Below are positions 1-5,612 of a stretch of DNA of 7,869 bases, piece after piece (position 1 is the first letter of the stretch; each line of letters opens with the position of its first letter). The DNA comes from Ruminococcaceae bacterium UBA5904 (lineage in GTDB: Bacteria; Bacillota; Clostridia; Oscillospirales; Acutalibacteraceae). The stretch covers positions 1-7,869 of the forward strand of contig DJEG01000123.1 in the NCBI GenBank assembly GCA_002431305.1, written 5' to 3'. A program made the position numbers and the translations under genes. The notes beneath the pieces are model-generated. The model was given only the letters and a program-made list of their open reading frames with translations. It was not told the origin of the DNA and ran no database searches.

Positions 1-818
1 ACGCACCCTACATCGGCGGGAAGTTTGCCTATCGGAACTTTTCTGCCCGTCGCGGACTGAATCATCATTTTCTCCGCGCCCTGCGGGTATTTCGATTTAA
101 GAGCCATAACGTCGACCTTAAAGTCTTTTTCCGTATTTTTCGAAGCTATGTTTTTAAGAATTTCGATAGCGTCGGGTTTATTATCCTCAACCGCGATAAC
201 GATATGTTTAAATCCGAGAAGTTCGGCAAGAGAGTAAACTCCGCCCATAACGTCCCACGAATTGTCGATACATTCGCGGTAGTCGACTGTGATATACGGC
301 TCGCACTCCGCCGCGTTTACGATAAGAGTATCGATATTCTTATCGGGCGAAAATGCAAGTTTTACGCTCGTCGGGAATCCCGCGCCTCCGAGACCAACGA
401 GACCCGAAGCTCTTACGGCTTTTACAAGTTCATCGCGAGTTTCGACCTTGGGCGGCTCTATACCCTCGAAAAGTCTCATCTCACCGTCGTTTTCAATCGT
501 AACAGCGTCAACCATACTGCCGTTTGCAAGTTTTACGGGGCCTATCGCCGTAACCTTACCCGAAATCGAAGCATGGACGGGCGCGGACACAAACGCGTCC
601 GAATCGCCTACAACCTGCCCCACGCCTACGATATCGCCGACTTTTACTGTCGGAGTACACGGTGCGCCTATGTGCTGCTGCATGGGCAGTAAAACCTTGT
701 CCGGTATTTCGATTCTTTCCACGGGCAGGTCGGCGGTTATCTTGCGGTGATCGACTTTGACTCCGCCTCTGACGTTCTTAACGGCTTTAAGAACGCCCTT
801 CATATGGGCTTTGCTCAT
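1..818 (-). CDS. rnfC: Electron transport complex subunit RnfC (partial, N-terminal part)
   Basis: RnfC is the peripheral NADH/ferredoxin-side subunit of the Rnf complex, which couples electron flow between ferredoxin and NAD to Na+ or H+ transport. The start is visible but the gene runs off the left edge; 272 residues are seen of a family usually 430 or longer. Residues 30-110 form the RnfC N-terminal barrel/lipoyl-like domain (QHIGAP at 48-53, then a SAPVHASISGKV segment near 79-89). The Complex1_51K-type NADH/FMN domain follows, with GLVGLGGAGFPT at 139-150, NAAECEPYIT at 168-177, YPQGAEK at 244-250 and KLPADVGC at the edge. The SLBB and 4Fe-4S domains would lie outside the window. The ATG at 818 is preceded by GGAGGTA (828-834) at 9 nt spacing. 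A 41-nt gap with no terminator separates it from the upstream gene, so it is probably the fifth gene of the operon, with rnfD/G/E/A/B expected beyond the edge. Identification is secure from motifs. Confidence 0.95.
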   Translation of the reverse strand, partial: MSKAHMKGVLKAVKNVRGGVKVDHRKITADLPVERIEIPDKVLLPMQQHIGAPCTPTVKVGDIVGVGQVVGDSDAFVSAPVHASISGKVTAIGPVKLANGSMVDAVTIENDGEMRLFEGIEPPKVETRDELVKAVRASGLVGLGGAGFPTSVKLAFSPDKNIDTLIVNAAECEPYITVDYRECIDNSWDVMGGVYSLAELLGFKHIVIAVEDNKPDAIEILKNIASKNTEKDFKVDVMALKSKYPQGAEKMMIQSATGRKVPIGKLPADVGC

Positions 819-859
819 ATTATTTTCTACCTCCATTTTTTGCTTTTATATAAATGAAA

Positions 860-1393
860 TTATTGTCTCGATAAAATTTTCGTTATGGGCGGGATTACGA
901 TTTTTAATACTATTCCCGTGACGACTCCGGAGCCTAACGCGCATATTATCATAACGGGCAGATATCCGGCGACGGAGAACGTCGACATGTAAAATCCCGC
1001 TGCGATAAGCTGACCTATGTTGTGAAACAAGGCTCCCGTAACGGACAGGAATATATATGAAAGACTTCTGCCGTTTTTTTTCGATACGGCGAGGACGGCT
1101 ATTAGAATTATAATGCTTAACAGTCCGCCCGCAATACTCATAAAGAACGCGGCCGCTCCCCTCGTTATCAGGACAAAAACGGATTTTATAATAACGATTA
1201 TAACCGCGTCTGCGTACGAAAAATTCAGCAGCGCGAACATGACGGCTATATTTGCAAATCCTATTTTAGCCCCCGGGGGCAGAGCCGATATCGGCGGTAT
1301 CAGATTTTCAAGGAATGACAGCGCGACAGCGAGCGCGGCGGTTATACCCGTATACGCGGTTCGTTTTGCCGCGGAAATATGTTTTTTCGGCAA
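860..1393 (-). CDS. Gx transporter family / heptaprenyl diphosphate synthase component I-like membrane protein
   Basis: This is an integral membrane protein of 177 residues resembling the Hpre_diP_synt_I (PF07456) family, annotated either as 'Gx transporter' or 'heptaprenyl diphosphate synthase component I'. The biochemical role is not settled; the small all-helical form resembles ECF-type substrate-binding (S) components. About five hydrophobic segments are visible (roughly 15-35, 45-65, 64-103 as a long hydrophobic stretch, 110-135, 140-170). Two family-like motifs can be seen: PPGAKIGFANI at 39-49 and GALFHNIGQL at 120-129. The start codon is TTG, supported by AGGTGA (1399-1404) 5 nt upstream, which overlaps the TAG stop of the NusG-II gene; the gap to that gene is 9 nt. 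This gene class commonly accompanies ApbE, NusG-II and Rnf genes, so a role in membrane redox or quinone-related chemistry is inferred. A true prenyl synthase activity seems unlikely from this sequence. Confidence 0.87.
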   Translation of the reverse strand: MPKKHISAAKRTAYTGITAALAVALSFLENLIPPISALPPGAKIGFANIAVMFALLNFSYADAVIIVIIKSVFVLITRGAAAFFMSIAGGLLSIIILIAVLAVSKKNGRSLSYIFLSVTGALFHNIGQLIAAGFYMSTFSVAGYLPVMIICALGSGVVTGIVLKIVIPPITKILSRQ

Positions 1394-1398
1394 TTATA

Positions 1399-1404
1399 TC
1401 ACCT
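1399..1404 (-). promoter_or_regulatory. Ribosome binding site that fixes a TTG start
   Basis: AGGTGA on the minus strand lies 5 nt before TTG at 1391-1393. No ATG or GTG in the same frame lies at a suitable distance, so this site decides the start of the Gx-transporter-like gene. It overlaps the TAG stop codon of the preceding gene (1403-1405), which implies translational coupling or re-initiation. Confidence 0.7.
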
Positions 1405-1786
1405 AATATGAGATTATGTCGGGGCTTTCGCTTTTTTTATCCCCTGACAGCGTAATAACGACCTTTTCCGGCAGACATGCCGCCGTATCCCCGGGGTTTT
1501 CAAGCTTCCCCGACTTTACGCACAGCTTGTCCCTGCAGTCGCTTTGCTTAAAATATATAGCATCCTTTTCGACTCTGACGACAACTCGCCCGTCACGTAA
1601 AGGGATATCATAGCTTTCCGATACGGAATCAAGATCTATCGTCTCAACGGTCTCGCCCGAGCAGATTATCTGCGCCGTAACGCTTTTTTTATTCTCCTTA
1701 GAATAAATTATAAACGAAACAGAGCAGACGAGCAATATAATAATTATTACAGCGTCGCTTTTTTTTAAAAGTTTTCTCTCACTCAT
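1403..1786 (-). CDS. NusG domain II-containing membrane-anchored protein
   Basis: A 127-residue protein with one N-terminal membrane helix (about 11-29, preceded by a lysine-rich start) and an extracytoplasmic NusG_II-type domain (PF07009 family). The diagnostic pattern is SDCRDKLCVKSG at 82-93, with Cys84 and Cys89, then PGDTAACLPEKVVI at 98-111 with Cys104. The cysteines are a conserved family feature, but their role is unknown to me. It is unrelated in function to the transcription factor NusG apart from sharing the fold of domain II. The ATG lies inside the end of apbE (8-bp overlap, ATGAGTGA), so the two are translationally coupled. Members of this family recur beside ApbE and Gx-transporter genes in Rnf and flavin-based electron-transfer loci, so a role in assembling or serving an extracytoplasmic flavoprotein is inferred. 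Family assignment is firm; function is open. Confidence 0.88.
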   Translation of the reverse strand: MSERKLLKKSDAVIIIILLVCSVSFIIYSKENKKSVTAQIICSGETVETIDLDSVSESYDIPLRDGRVVVRVEKDAIYFKQSDCRDKLCVKSGKLENPGDTAACLPEKVVITLSGDKKSESPDIISY

Positions 1787-2792
1787 TCATCGTCACGTTA
1801 TCCTTTATACCGTCGGTCATTTTAACGCTTCCGTCATCCATAATGAAAAATGCGTCGGCTGAGTATTTTTCGAGCAATTCAAGACTCTTTTCGTACCCGA
1901 GAACGAAGCACGCCGTAGACAGAGAATCGGCGTAAACTCCGCTGTCATACGTAACGACCGTAACGCTTTTAAGTCCGCTTTCGGCGGGATAACCCGTAAA
2001 GGGGGAGAGAATATGATGATACGTTTTTCCGCCGGACTCAAAATACTTTTCGTAGCTTCCGGACGTCGAAACGAAGCTGTCTTTATATAATTTAATAACG
2101 GCAATATATCCCGTATTATCGCGTTCGGGCTTTCTTACGCCCACGCCCCAGTGGTCGGAATTCGGATTTTGGCCGAACACGCCGACTGTTCCGCCGACGG
2201 ACACGACCGCGCCCGAAACGCCCTTTGTGTTTCTGAGAGCGGAAACAGCCTCGTCCGCGCCCGCGCCCTTGCCCGACGCGCCGAGGTCGAGATGAACGCC
2301 CGCGGGAACGCTTACGTTATTACCCGATATTTTTATATTTTCATATCCGACGAATGAAAGACCCTTTTGAATCTCATCGTCTGCCGGAACCCTCTGATTA
2401 TCCCCGCCGATATCCCACATTTCGGACAGATTTCCGACCGTGATATCGAGCGCGCCCGCACTGTCTTTGCATACATCGAGCGTTTTATTTATTACAGAAA
2501 CGGTTTTTTCGTTAACGTCTGCCGAAGAATCTGCGTTGATTTTACTTATATCGCTGTTATCGTTCGTTTTCGAAATGAGAGAATCGAGATTTTTAACAGC
2601 CGAAACGGCGTTCTCGACGCCCTCGGACGTATGTCTGCCGTACGCCTTTACGGTGATAACAGTACCCATCGCAACGTCGGTTTTCGAGTCCTCGCCGGTT
2701 TTGAAAAACAGCGCGTAAATGCACGACACGGCGATAATTACAATAAAAACGACAGTCAGCGGAATAACCGTATTTTTAGTTCTCTGTTTCAT
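1779..2792 (-). CDS. apbE: FAD:protein FMN transferase (ApbE)
   Basis: ApbE hydrolyses FAD and transfers FMN through a phosphoester bond to a Thr/Ser of target proteins, classically RnfG/RnfD or NqrB/NqrC, outside the membrane. The protein has 337 residues, normal for the family. It has an N-terminal membrane segment (about 9-31). Cys24 after AVS could serve as a weak lipobox, but the -3 residue is Ala rather than Leu, so either a signal anchor or a lipoprotein is possible. Family motifs in order: MGTVITVKAYG at 42-52, HLDLGASGKGAGAD at 167-180, VSVGGTVGVFG at 197-207, VSTSGSYEKYF at 241-251, HHILSPFTGYPA at 259-270, and ADSLSTA at 288-294, which contains the Mg-binding Asp289/Thr293 pair typical of ApbE. 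The start overlaps the stop of the GH20 gene by 4 bp (ATGA). Its position upstream of rnfC makes RnfG/RnfD the likely substrates; those genes would lie outside the window. Confidence 0.95.
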   Translation of the reverse strand: MKQRTKNTVIPLTVVFIVIIAVSCIYALFFKTGEDSKTDVAMGTVITVKAYGRHTSEGVENAVSAVKNLDSLISKTNDNSDISKINADSSADVNEKTVSVINKTLDVCKDSAGALDITVGNLSEMWDIGGDNQRVPADDEIQKGLSFVGYENIKISGNNVSVPAGVHLDLGASGKGAGADEAVSALRNTKGVSGAVVSVGGTVGVFGQNPNSDHWGVGVRKPERDNTGYIAVIKLYKDSFVSTSGSYEKYFESGGKTYHHILSPFTGYPAESGLKSVTVVTYDSGVYADSLSTACFVLGYEKSLELLEKYSADAFFIMDDGSVKMTDGIKDNVTMNE

Positions 2793-4219
2793 GGCAGTAT
2801 ACCGAAATGCTTTCCTATATCGTGAATTCTTTTATAAAACGGGACGTTCCACAGACTTTCGTCCGCGGGTTCTATTCCCATTTTTCTGAGTATTGAAATA
2901 ACTTTTGAAAGTCTTGATTTATAATCCGCGCAGTTTTTGTTTTCCTCCTCGGTCCAGCCCGTCTCCGCGACGGCTGTCATTCTCGGAAAAAACATAAACT
3001 CCATCTGCTTGTCAGTATCTATATATTCGCTCCACAGCGGTGTTTCCACGCCGATAATATGCCCTCTGCCGGTTTCACTGAGCTTATTCGATTCCGGTTT
3101 ATAATTATAAACCTTGTCAAGCGGCGTCATGCCGTACGGGTAGTCGAGATAGTAGTGATAGAAGTCGGAAATTATAACATCCCCGCCCGCATTTGCATAT
3201 TTTACGCACAGGTCGTCCCTGTCCATCCACATCTGCGCGGTAATTCCGCTGAGAAATCCGCTTTTGAGACTCTCGTTCCAGCATATGACCTTTTTGCCTT
3301 TGGATTTTAAATATTCCGCAATCTCGTTTACGAAAAAGCCCTGAAGCTCCTCTTCGTCTTTGAGACCTTCCTTTGCGATTTTTGCCTGACAGTACGGGCA
3401 TCTGCGCCACTTCGTTTTAGGCGCTTCGTCTCCGCCGATATGTATGTACTCGCCGTCGAATACCTCGCATACCTCGTCGAGCAAATCCTTTACAAACGAA
3501 TACGTCGTAACCTTGCCCGCACATAGAATATCGCGAAAAATACCTTGTTTCGTAACCACGTCGATGGGTTTTTCCTCGCACGAAAGATACGGGTACGACG
3601 CTATAAGGGACGAGACGTGACCGGGCATATCTATTTCGGGAATAACGGTTATAAATCTGTCACGGCAGTATTTTACAATATCGGACATTTCCTCTCTCGT
3701 ATAGAATCCGCCGTAACGTTCATTAACGTGCTTTTTGCCGAAATCCGAGCTTTTTCTGTACGAACCTATCTCGTTGAGCAGAGGGTATTTTTTACTTTCG
3801 AATCTGAATCCCTGGTCGTCTGAAATATGCCAGTGAAAAACGTTGAATTTAAAAAGCGCCGCCGCGTCTATCATTTTTTTTATCTGTTTTACCGACGGCA
3901 TATGTCTTGCCGAGTCGAGCATAAAACTCCTGTAACGGTACCTCGGAGAATCCTCTATCCGGCAGCACGCGATTTTACCGTCCGGCGCGAGCATCGCAAG
4001 CTGTTTGAGCGTCTGCCAGCCGCGGAAAAGCCCCTCGTTTGACGACGAAGCGAGCGTTATGCTCTTTTCGGTGATTTTTAAAATATACGACTCCGCGCCC
4101 TCTATATCGCAGTCAATTACGGTCTTTACGCTCTGCGCGAGATTTTCATTCTCAAGAATTCTGTAGTATCCGTCTGACTGAGTATAATTTTTTACCTGAG
4201 GTATAACGTCGGGAACCAT
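2789..4219 (-). CDS. Beta-N-acetylhexosaminidase, glycoside hydrolase family 20
   Basis: GH20 enzymes remove terminal GlcNAc or GalNAc from glycans by substrate-assisted catalysis, using the acetamido group of the substrate. The 476-residue protein has a short GH20b-like N-terminal domain (about 1-90) and a TIM barrel (about 95-420). Visible family residues are RSFMLDSARH at 97-106 with the substrate-binding Arg97, FHWHISDDQG at 128-137, EIDMPGH at 195-201, the catalytic Asp264-Glu265 in HIGGDEAPK at 260-268, a CPYC pair at 274-277 seen in many bacterial members, and WSEY at 396-399. There is no signal peptide or membrane segment, so it is predicted to be cytoplasmic and to act on imported amino-sugar oligosaccharides or recycled wall fragments. 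The ATG has GGAGG (4227-4231) 7 nt upstream. It is first in the operon, and its stop overlaps the apbE start, an unusual partner for Rnf accessory genes. The exact substrate cannot be told from sequence. Confidence 0.95.
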   Translation of the reverse strand: MVPDVIPQVKNYTQSDGYYRILENENLAQSVKTVIDCDIEGAESYILKITEKSITLASSSNEGLFRGWQTLKQLAMLAPDGKIACCRIEDSPRYRYRSFMLDSARHMPSVKQIKKMIDAAALFKFNVFHWHISDDQGFRFESKKYPLLNEIGSYRKSSDFGKKHVNERYGGFYTREEMSDIVKYCRDRFITVIPEIDMPGHVSSLIASYPYLSCEEKPIDVVTKQGIFRDILCAGKVTTYSFVKDLLDEVCEVFDGEYIHIGGDEAPKTKWRRCPYCQAKIAKEGLKDEEELQGFFVNEIAEYLKSKGKKVICWNESLKSGFLSGITAQMWMDRDDLCVKYANAGGDVIISDFYHYYLDYPYGMTPLDKVYNYKPESNKLSETGRGHIIGVETPLWSEYIDTDKQMEFMFFPRMTAVAETGWTEEENKNCADYKSRLSKVISILRKMGIEPADESLWNVPFYKRIHDIGKHFGILP

Positions 4220-4241
4220 ATAACCGCCTCCGATAATTTTT

Positions 4242-4261
4242 GACGAACAATTCGAATCGTC
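4242..4261 (-). repeat. Small inverted repeat in the leader of the GH20 operon
   Basis: GACGA (4242-4246) and TCGTC (4257-4261) form a 5-bp stem with a 10-nt loop between the predicted transcription start and the GH20 ribosome binding site. The arms are short and no known riboswitch or leader peptide is recognisable. It may be chance. Confidence 0.25.
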
Positions 4262-4291
4262 CGGAATAACCGCATATTTATATACTTATAC

Positions 4292-4321
4292 AGTATAGCA
4301 TATTTAAGTTCACAGTGTAAA
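4292..4321 (-). promoter_or_regulatory. Sigma-A-type promoter of the GH20-apbE-nusGII-Gx-rnfC operon
   Basis: Read on the minus strand, the -35 box is TTTACA (4316-4321) and the -10 box is TATACT (4292-4297), with an 18-bp spacer. Transcription would start near 4285, giving a leader of about 65 nt before the GH20 start at 4219. A TATAC-N7-GTATA inverted repeat (4281-4297) covers the -10 box and the start point and could be an operator, although its arms are only 5 bp. No further promoter or terminator is evident in the short gaps downstream, so one transcript probably covers all five genes. Confidence 0.6.
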
Positions 4322-4342
4322 TAAAAAATAATAAATTTATAT

Positions 4343-4376
4343 AAAAAAACGCCCCGAAACGTTCGGCTTCAGGGCG
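4343..4376 (-). terminator. Rho-independent terminator (minus strand)
   Basis: On the minus strand a 9-bp stem (arms 4368-4376 and 4350-4358, including one G-U pair) with a 9-nt loop is followed by seven consecutive T (4343-4349). The plus-strand direction has a C-A mismatch in the stem and no T tract, so it works for minus-strand transcripts only. It sits 8 nt after the stop of the small frame at 4385-4660 and just upstream of the GH20 promoter, insulating that operon. Confidence 0.8.
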
Positions 4377-4384
4377 GGCATATT

Positions 4385-4660
4385 TCATATTCCGACTTTT
4401 TTAAGCGTTTTGTCTATCAGCATTTTAAATAAGGATTCCGCTTTCCGATAAAGAGAGGATTTGAACAGCGGTTTTTCAATAAGATTTTTCCTTATAATCA
4501 ACAGCATCGCAAAGATACACAGAAGTTCCGGTCCCGCGTCACGCTGCTTTTTTTCATTGTTTGCACCGGCTTGAGTCTTTGACAAGGTAACTGCAGACAA
4601 ATTCATAATATTTCGGCAAAAAAAACGCCGTCCGCCCTTTCCTGATTTTTCAAACACCAT
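4385..4660 (-). CDS. Doubtful small hypothetical protein (91 aa) or short transcript
   Basis: I do not recognise this frame. It encodes 91 residues, rich in Lys and Arg, with a hydrophobic stretch at about 46-57 (ELLCIFAMLLII) and a basic C-terminal helix (LFKMLIDKTLKKVGI). In favour of a real unit: a TATAAT-containing promoter lies directly upstream and a good terminator directly downstream of the stop. Against coding: there is no Shine-Dalgarno sequence before the ATG at 4660 or before the internal ATG near residue 19, and no family motif is visible. The predicted transcription start falls at the ATG itself, so translation would have to be leaderless. Alternatives are a decayed C-terminal fragment of an older gene, or a non-coding RNA of about 310 nt. 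The base composition is A/T-rich, like the plus-strand gene next door. Confidence 0.3.
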   Translation of the reverse strand: MVFEKSGKGGRRFFCRNIMNLSAVTLSKTQAGANNEKKQRDAGPELLCIFAMLLIIRKNLIEKPLFKSSLYRKAESLFKMLIDKTLKKVGI

Positions 4661-4668
4661 AACACCAT
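4653..4668. repeat. Tandem 8-bp repeat AACACCAT x2
   Basis: AACACCAT occurs twice head to tail (4653-4660 and 4661-4668). On the minus strand this gives two ATGs 8 nt apart in different frames, the first overlapping the -10 box. It looks like a recent slippage duplication and makes the start of the small minus-strand frame ambiguous. Confidence 0.7.
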
Positions 4669-4694
4669 TATACTTATTTTTTTACAAAATACAA
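4667..4694 (-). promoter_or_regulatory. Minus-strand promoter for the small frame/transcript
   Basis: On the minus strand a perfect TATAAT -10 box (4667-4672) stands 16 bp from a TTGTAT -35 box (4689-4694). The start point would be near 4660, leaving no room for a ribosome binding site before the ATG. It is divergent from the plus-strand promoter at 4705-4733, with only 10 bp between the two -35 boxes. Confidence 0.5.
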
Positions 4695-4713
4695 GTCGTT
4701 TTTATTGACTTGT
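4691..4713. promoter_or_regulatory. Candidate operator: perfect 7-bp inverted repeat between divergent promoters
   Basis: ACAAGTC (4691-4697) and GACTTGT (4707-4713) are exact reverse complements separated by 9 bp. Each arm overlaps the -35 box of one of the two divergent promoters, a typical placement for a dimeric repressor that controls both sides. It has no T tract and so is not a terminator. The binding protein is unknown; no regulator gene is in the window. Confidence 0.5.
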
Positions 4714-4733
4714 CACACAAATAAGGCTATTAT
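4705..4733 (+). promoter_or_regulatory. Sigma-A-type promoter of the glycosyltransferase-like gene
   Basis: TTGACT (4705-4710), a 17-bp spacer and TATTAT (4728-4733) form a good promoter. Transcription would start near 4740, giving a leader of about 32 nt before the ATG at 4772, which has GAGG (4760-4763) at 8 nt spacing. Confidence 0.6.
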
Positions 4734-4771
4734 AGTTTATACACATCGATAACACAATTGAGGAAAAAGAA

Positions 4772-5383
4772 ATGAGTAAAAAAGTAACCGTTTTAATAAA
4801 TTCATGCGACTTATATAAATCTGCATGGGAGCCGTTTTTGGAATTATTTCTCATACAGTGGCCGGATTGTCCGTATGATTTTGTAATTAATTCCGAAACG
4901 CTGGACTATACCGGAAATAAAAAAAACGTAAAAGCCGTCCATCCTGACGATAAAAACATGACATGGACTCAAAGATTCAGATACGCTTTGAATCATATAG
5001 AATCCGAATACGTTTTGTTTTTTATTGAGGATTATTTCGTTTTGAAGCCTGTTAATACAAGAGTGTTTGAACACGCCGTAAAAGTAATGGATGAAAATCC
5101 GAACGTCGGCATGATAAGTCTAGCTTCCACCCAAAAAACAGGGATAAAAACCGACGATTACGAGGATAATGATTTTTATTCGAGAAAAATCGACGAGAAA
5201 AATCTAATCTGGTGCAGAACGAATTTATACAGAAAAGACTACTTGTTAAAATTACTCAGAGACCATGAAACTATATGGAATTTCGAATCGTACGCTTCAT
5301 ACAGAGCGATGAAACTTCCTTATATCATAATTACAACAGAACAACAACTCCCCCGAAACCTTCACATTCAGCGTAAAGGTTGA
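4772..5383 (+). CDS. Glycosyltransferase-like protein, C-terminally frameshifted
   Basis: The 203-residue frame resembles uncharacterised GT-A-like glycosyltransferases found in capsule and wall-polysaccharide loci. The N-terminus VTVLINSCDLYKSAWEPFL (6-24) is the usual opening strand and first helix. WTQRFRYALNHIESEYVLFF (65-84) leads into IEDYF (85-89), the position of the acidic nucleotide-sugar/metal motif. ETIWNFESYAS (166-176) is a typical late motif. No signal peptide or membrane segment is seen, so it should act in the cytoplasm on a lipid-linked or nucleotide-sugar substrate; the sugar is not predictable. The frame ends early: after codon 193 the family-like sequence continues one frame over, to 5573 (see the next entry), so the last ten residues here are probably off-frame. 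It is visibly richer in A/T than the genes on both sides, which suits a transferred polysaccharide gene. It has its own promoter and RBS. Confidence 0.72.
   Translation: MSKKVTVLINSCDLYKSAWEPFLELFLIQWPDCPYDFVINSETLDYTGNKKNVKAVHPDDKNMTWTQRFRYALNHIESEYVLFFIEDYFVLKPVNTRVFEHAVKVMDENPNVGMISLASTQKTGIKTDDYEDNDFYSRKIDEKNLIWCRTNLYRKDYLLKLLRDHETIWNFESYASYRAMKLPYIIITTEQQLPRNLHIQRKG
5350..5354 (+). other. Frameshift point: run of five C
   Basis: In the current frame this reads CTC CCC CGA. Removing one C joins the upstream frame directly to the downstream frame that begins with GAA at 5355, giving a single 266-residue protein. It could be a sequencing or assembly error, a true mutation, phase variation by slippage in the C tract, or a +1 ribosomal shift at CCC-C. 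Confidence 0.65.
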
Positions 5384-5573
5384 AAACGGAATCGGAATAA
5401 CCCGTCGGAAATGGCTTAAGGGCAACGTAGATTTATTTAAAAAATACAATATTAACGTTGATTTTGACGAACTCGGTTTTCACGGCGAATCCGCTCCTAA
5501 AAAACCTGCGGAAGAAAACGGCGGTTTGTTAAGAGAATCCGCATACAAAGTAAAAAAAATGGATGCGCGATAA
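5355..5573 (+). pseudogene. Displaced C-terminal segment of the glycosyltransferase-like gene
   Basis: In the +1 frame, 72 residues run from ETFTFSVKVENGIGI through RRKWLKGNVDLFKKYNINVD to a TAA at 5571-5573. A 'G...RRKWL....LFKKYNI.VDF...GF' ending is what this type of glycosyltransferase usually carries after the NFE motif, and codon use matches the upstream part. It has no start codon or RBS of its own. It is therefore the lost end of the gene at 4772, not an independent gene, unless a +1 frameshift restores it. Confidence 0.7.
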
Positions 5574-5612
5574 GAAAAAAGAAATGAAAACGCAAATAAG
5601 TATAATAAAATC

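Noticed and set aside
204..750. Two overlapping plus-strand open frames of about 150-160 codons
   Set aside because: They lie antisense to rnfC, whose motifs are unmistakable on the minus strand, and their translations show no family motif.
819..859. Separate promoter or terminator between the Gx gene and rnfC
   Set aside because: The 41-nt gap is A/T-rich and contains the rnfC RBS, but no hairpin and no -35/-10 pair with acceptable spacing.
1403..1786. Transcription factor NusG
   Set aside because: There is a membrane anchor and only a domain-II-like region with the cysteine/CLPxK pattern; the NGN domain of true NusG is absent.
2151..2825. Plus-strand open frames opposite apbE
   Set aside because: They are shadows of apbE, which carries all its family motifs. 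No ribosome binding sites or recognisable domains.
3117..3410. A 97-codon minus-strand frame inside the GH20 gene
   Set aside because: It is an alternate frame within the GH20 catalytic domain, with an Arg-rich low-complexity translation and no RBS.
4691..4713. Invertible promoter switch
   Set aside because: The inverted repeat arms are only 9 bp apart and do not flank a promoter; they overlap the -35 boxes instead, so an operator is the better reading.
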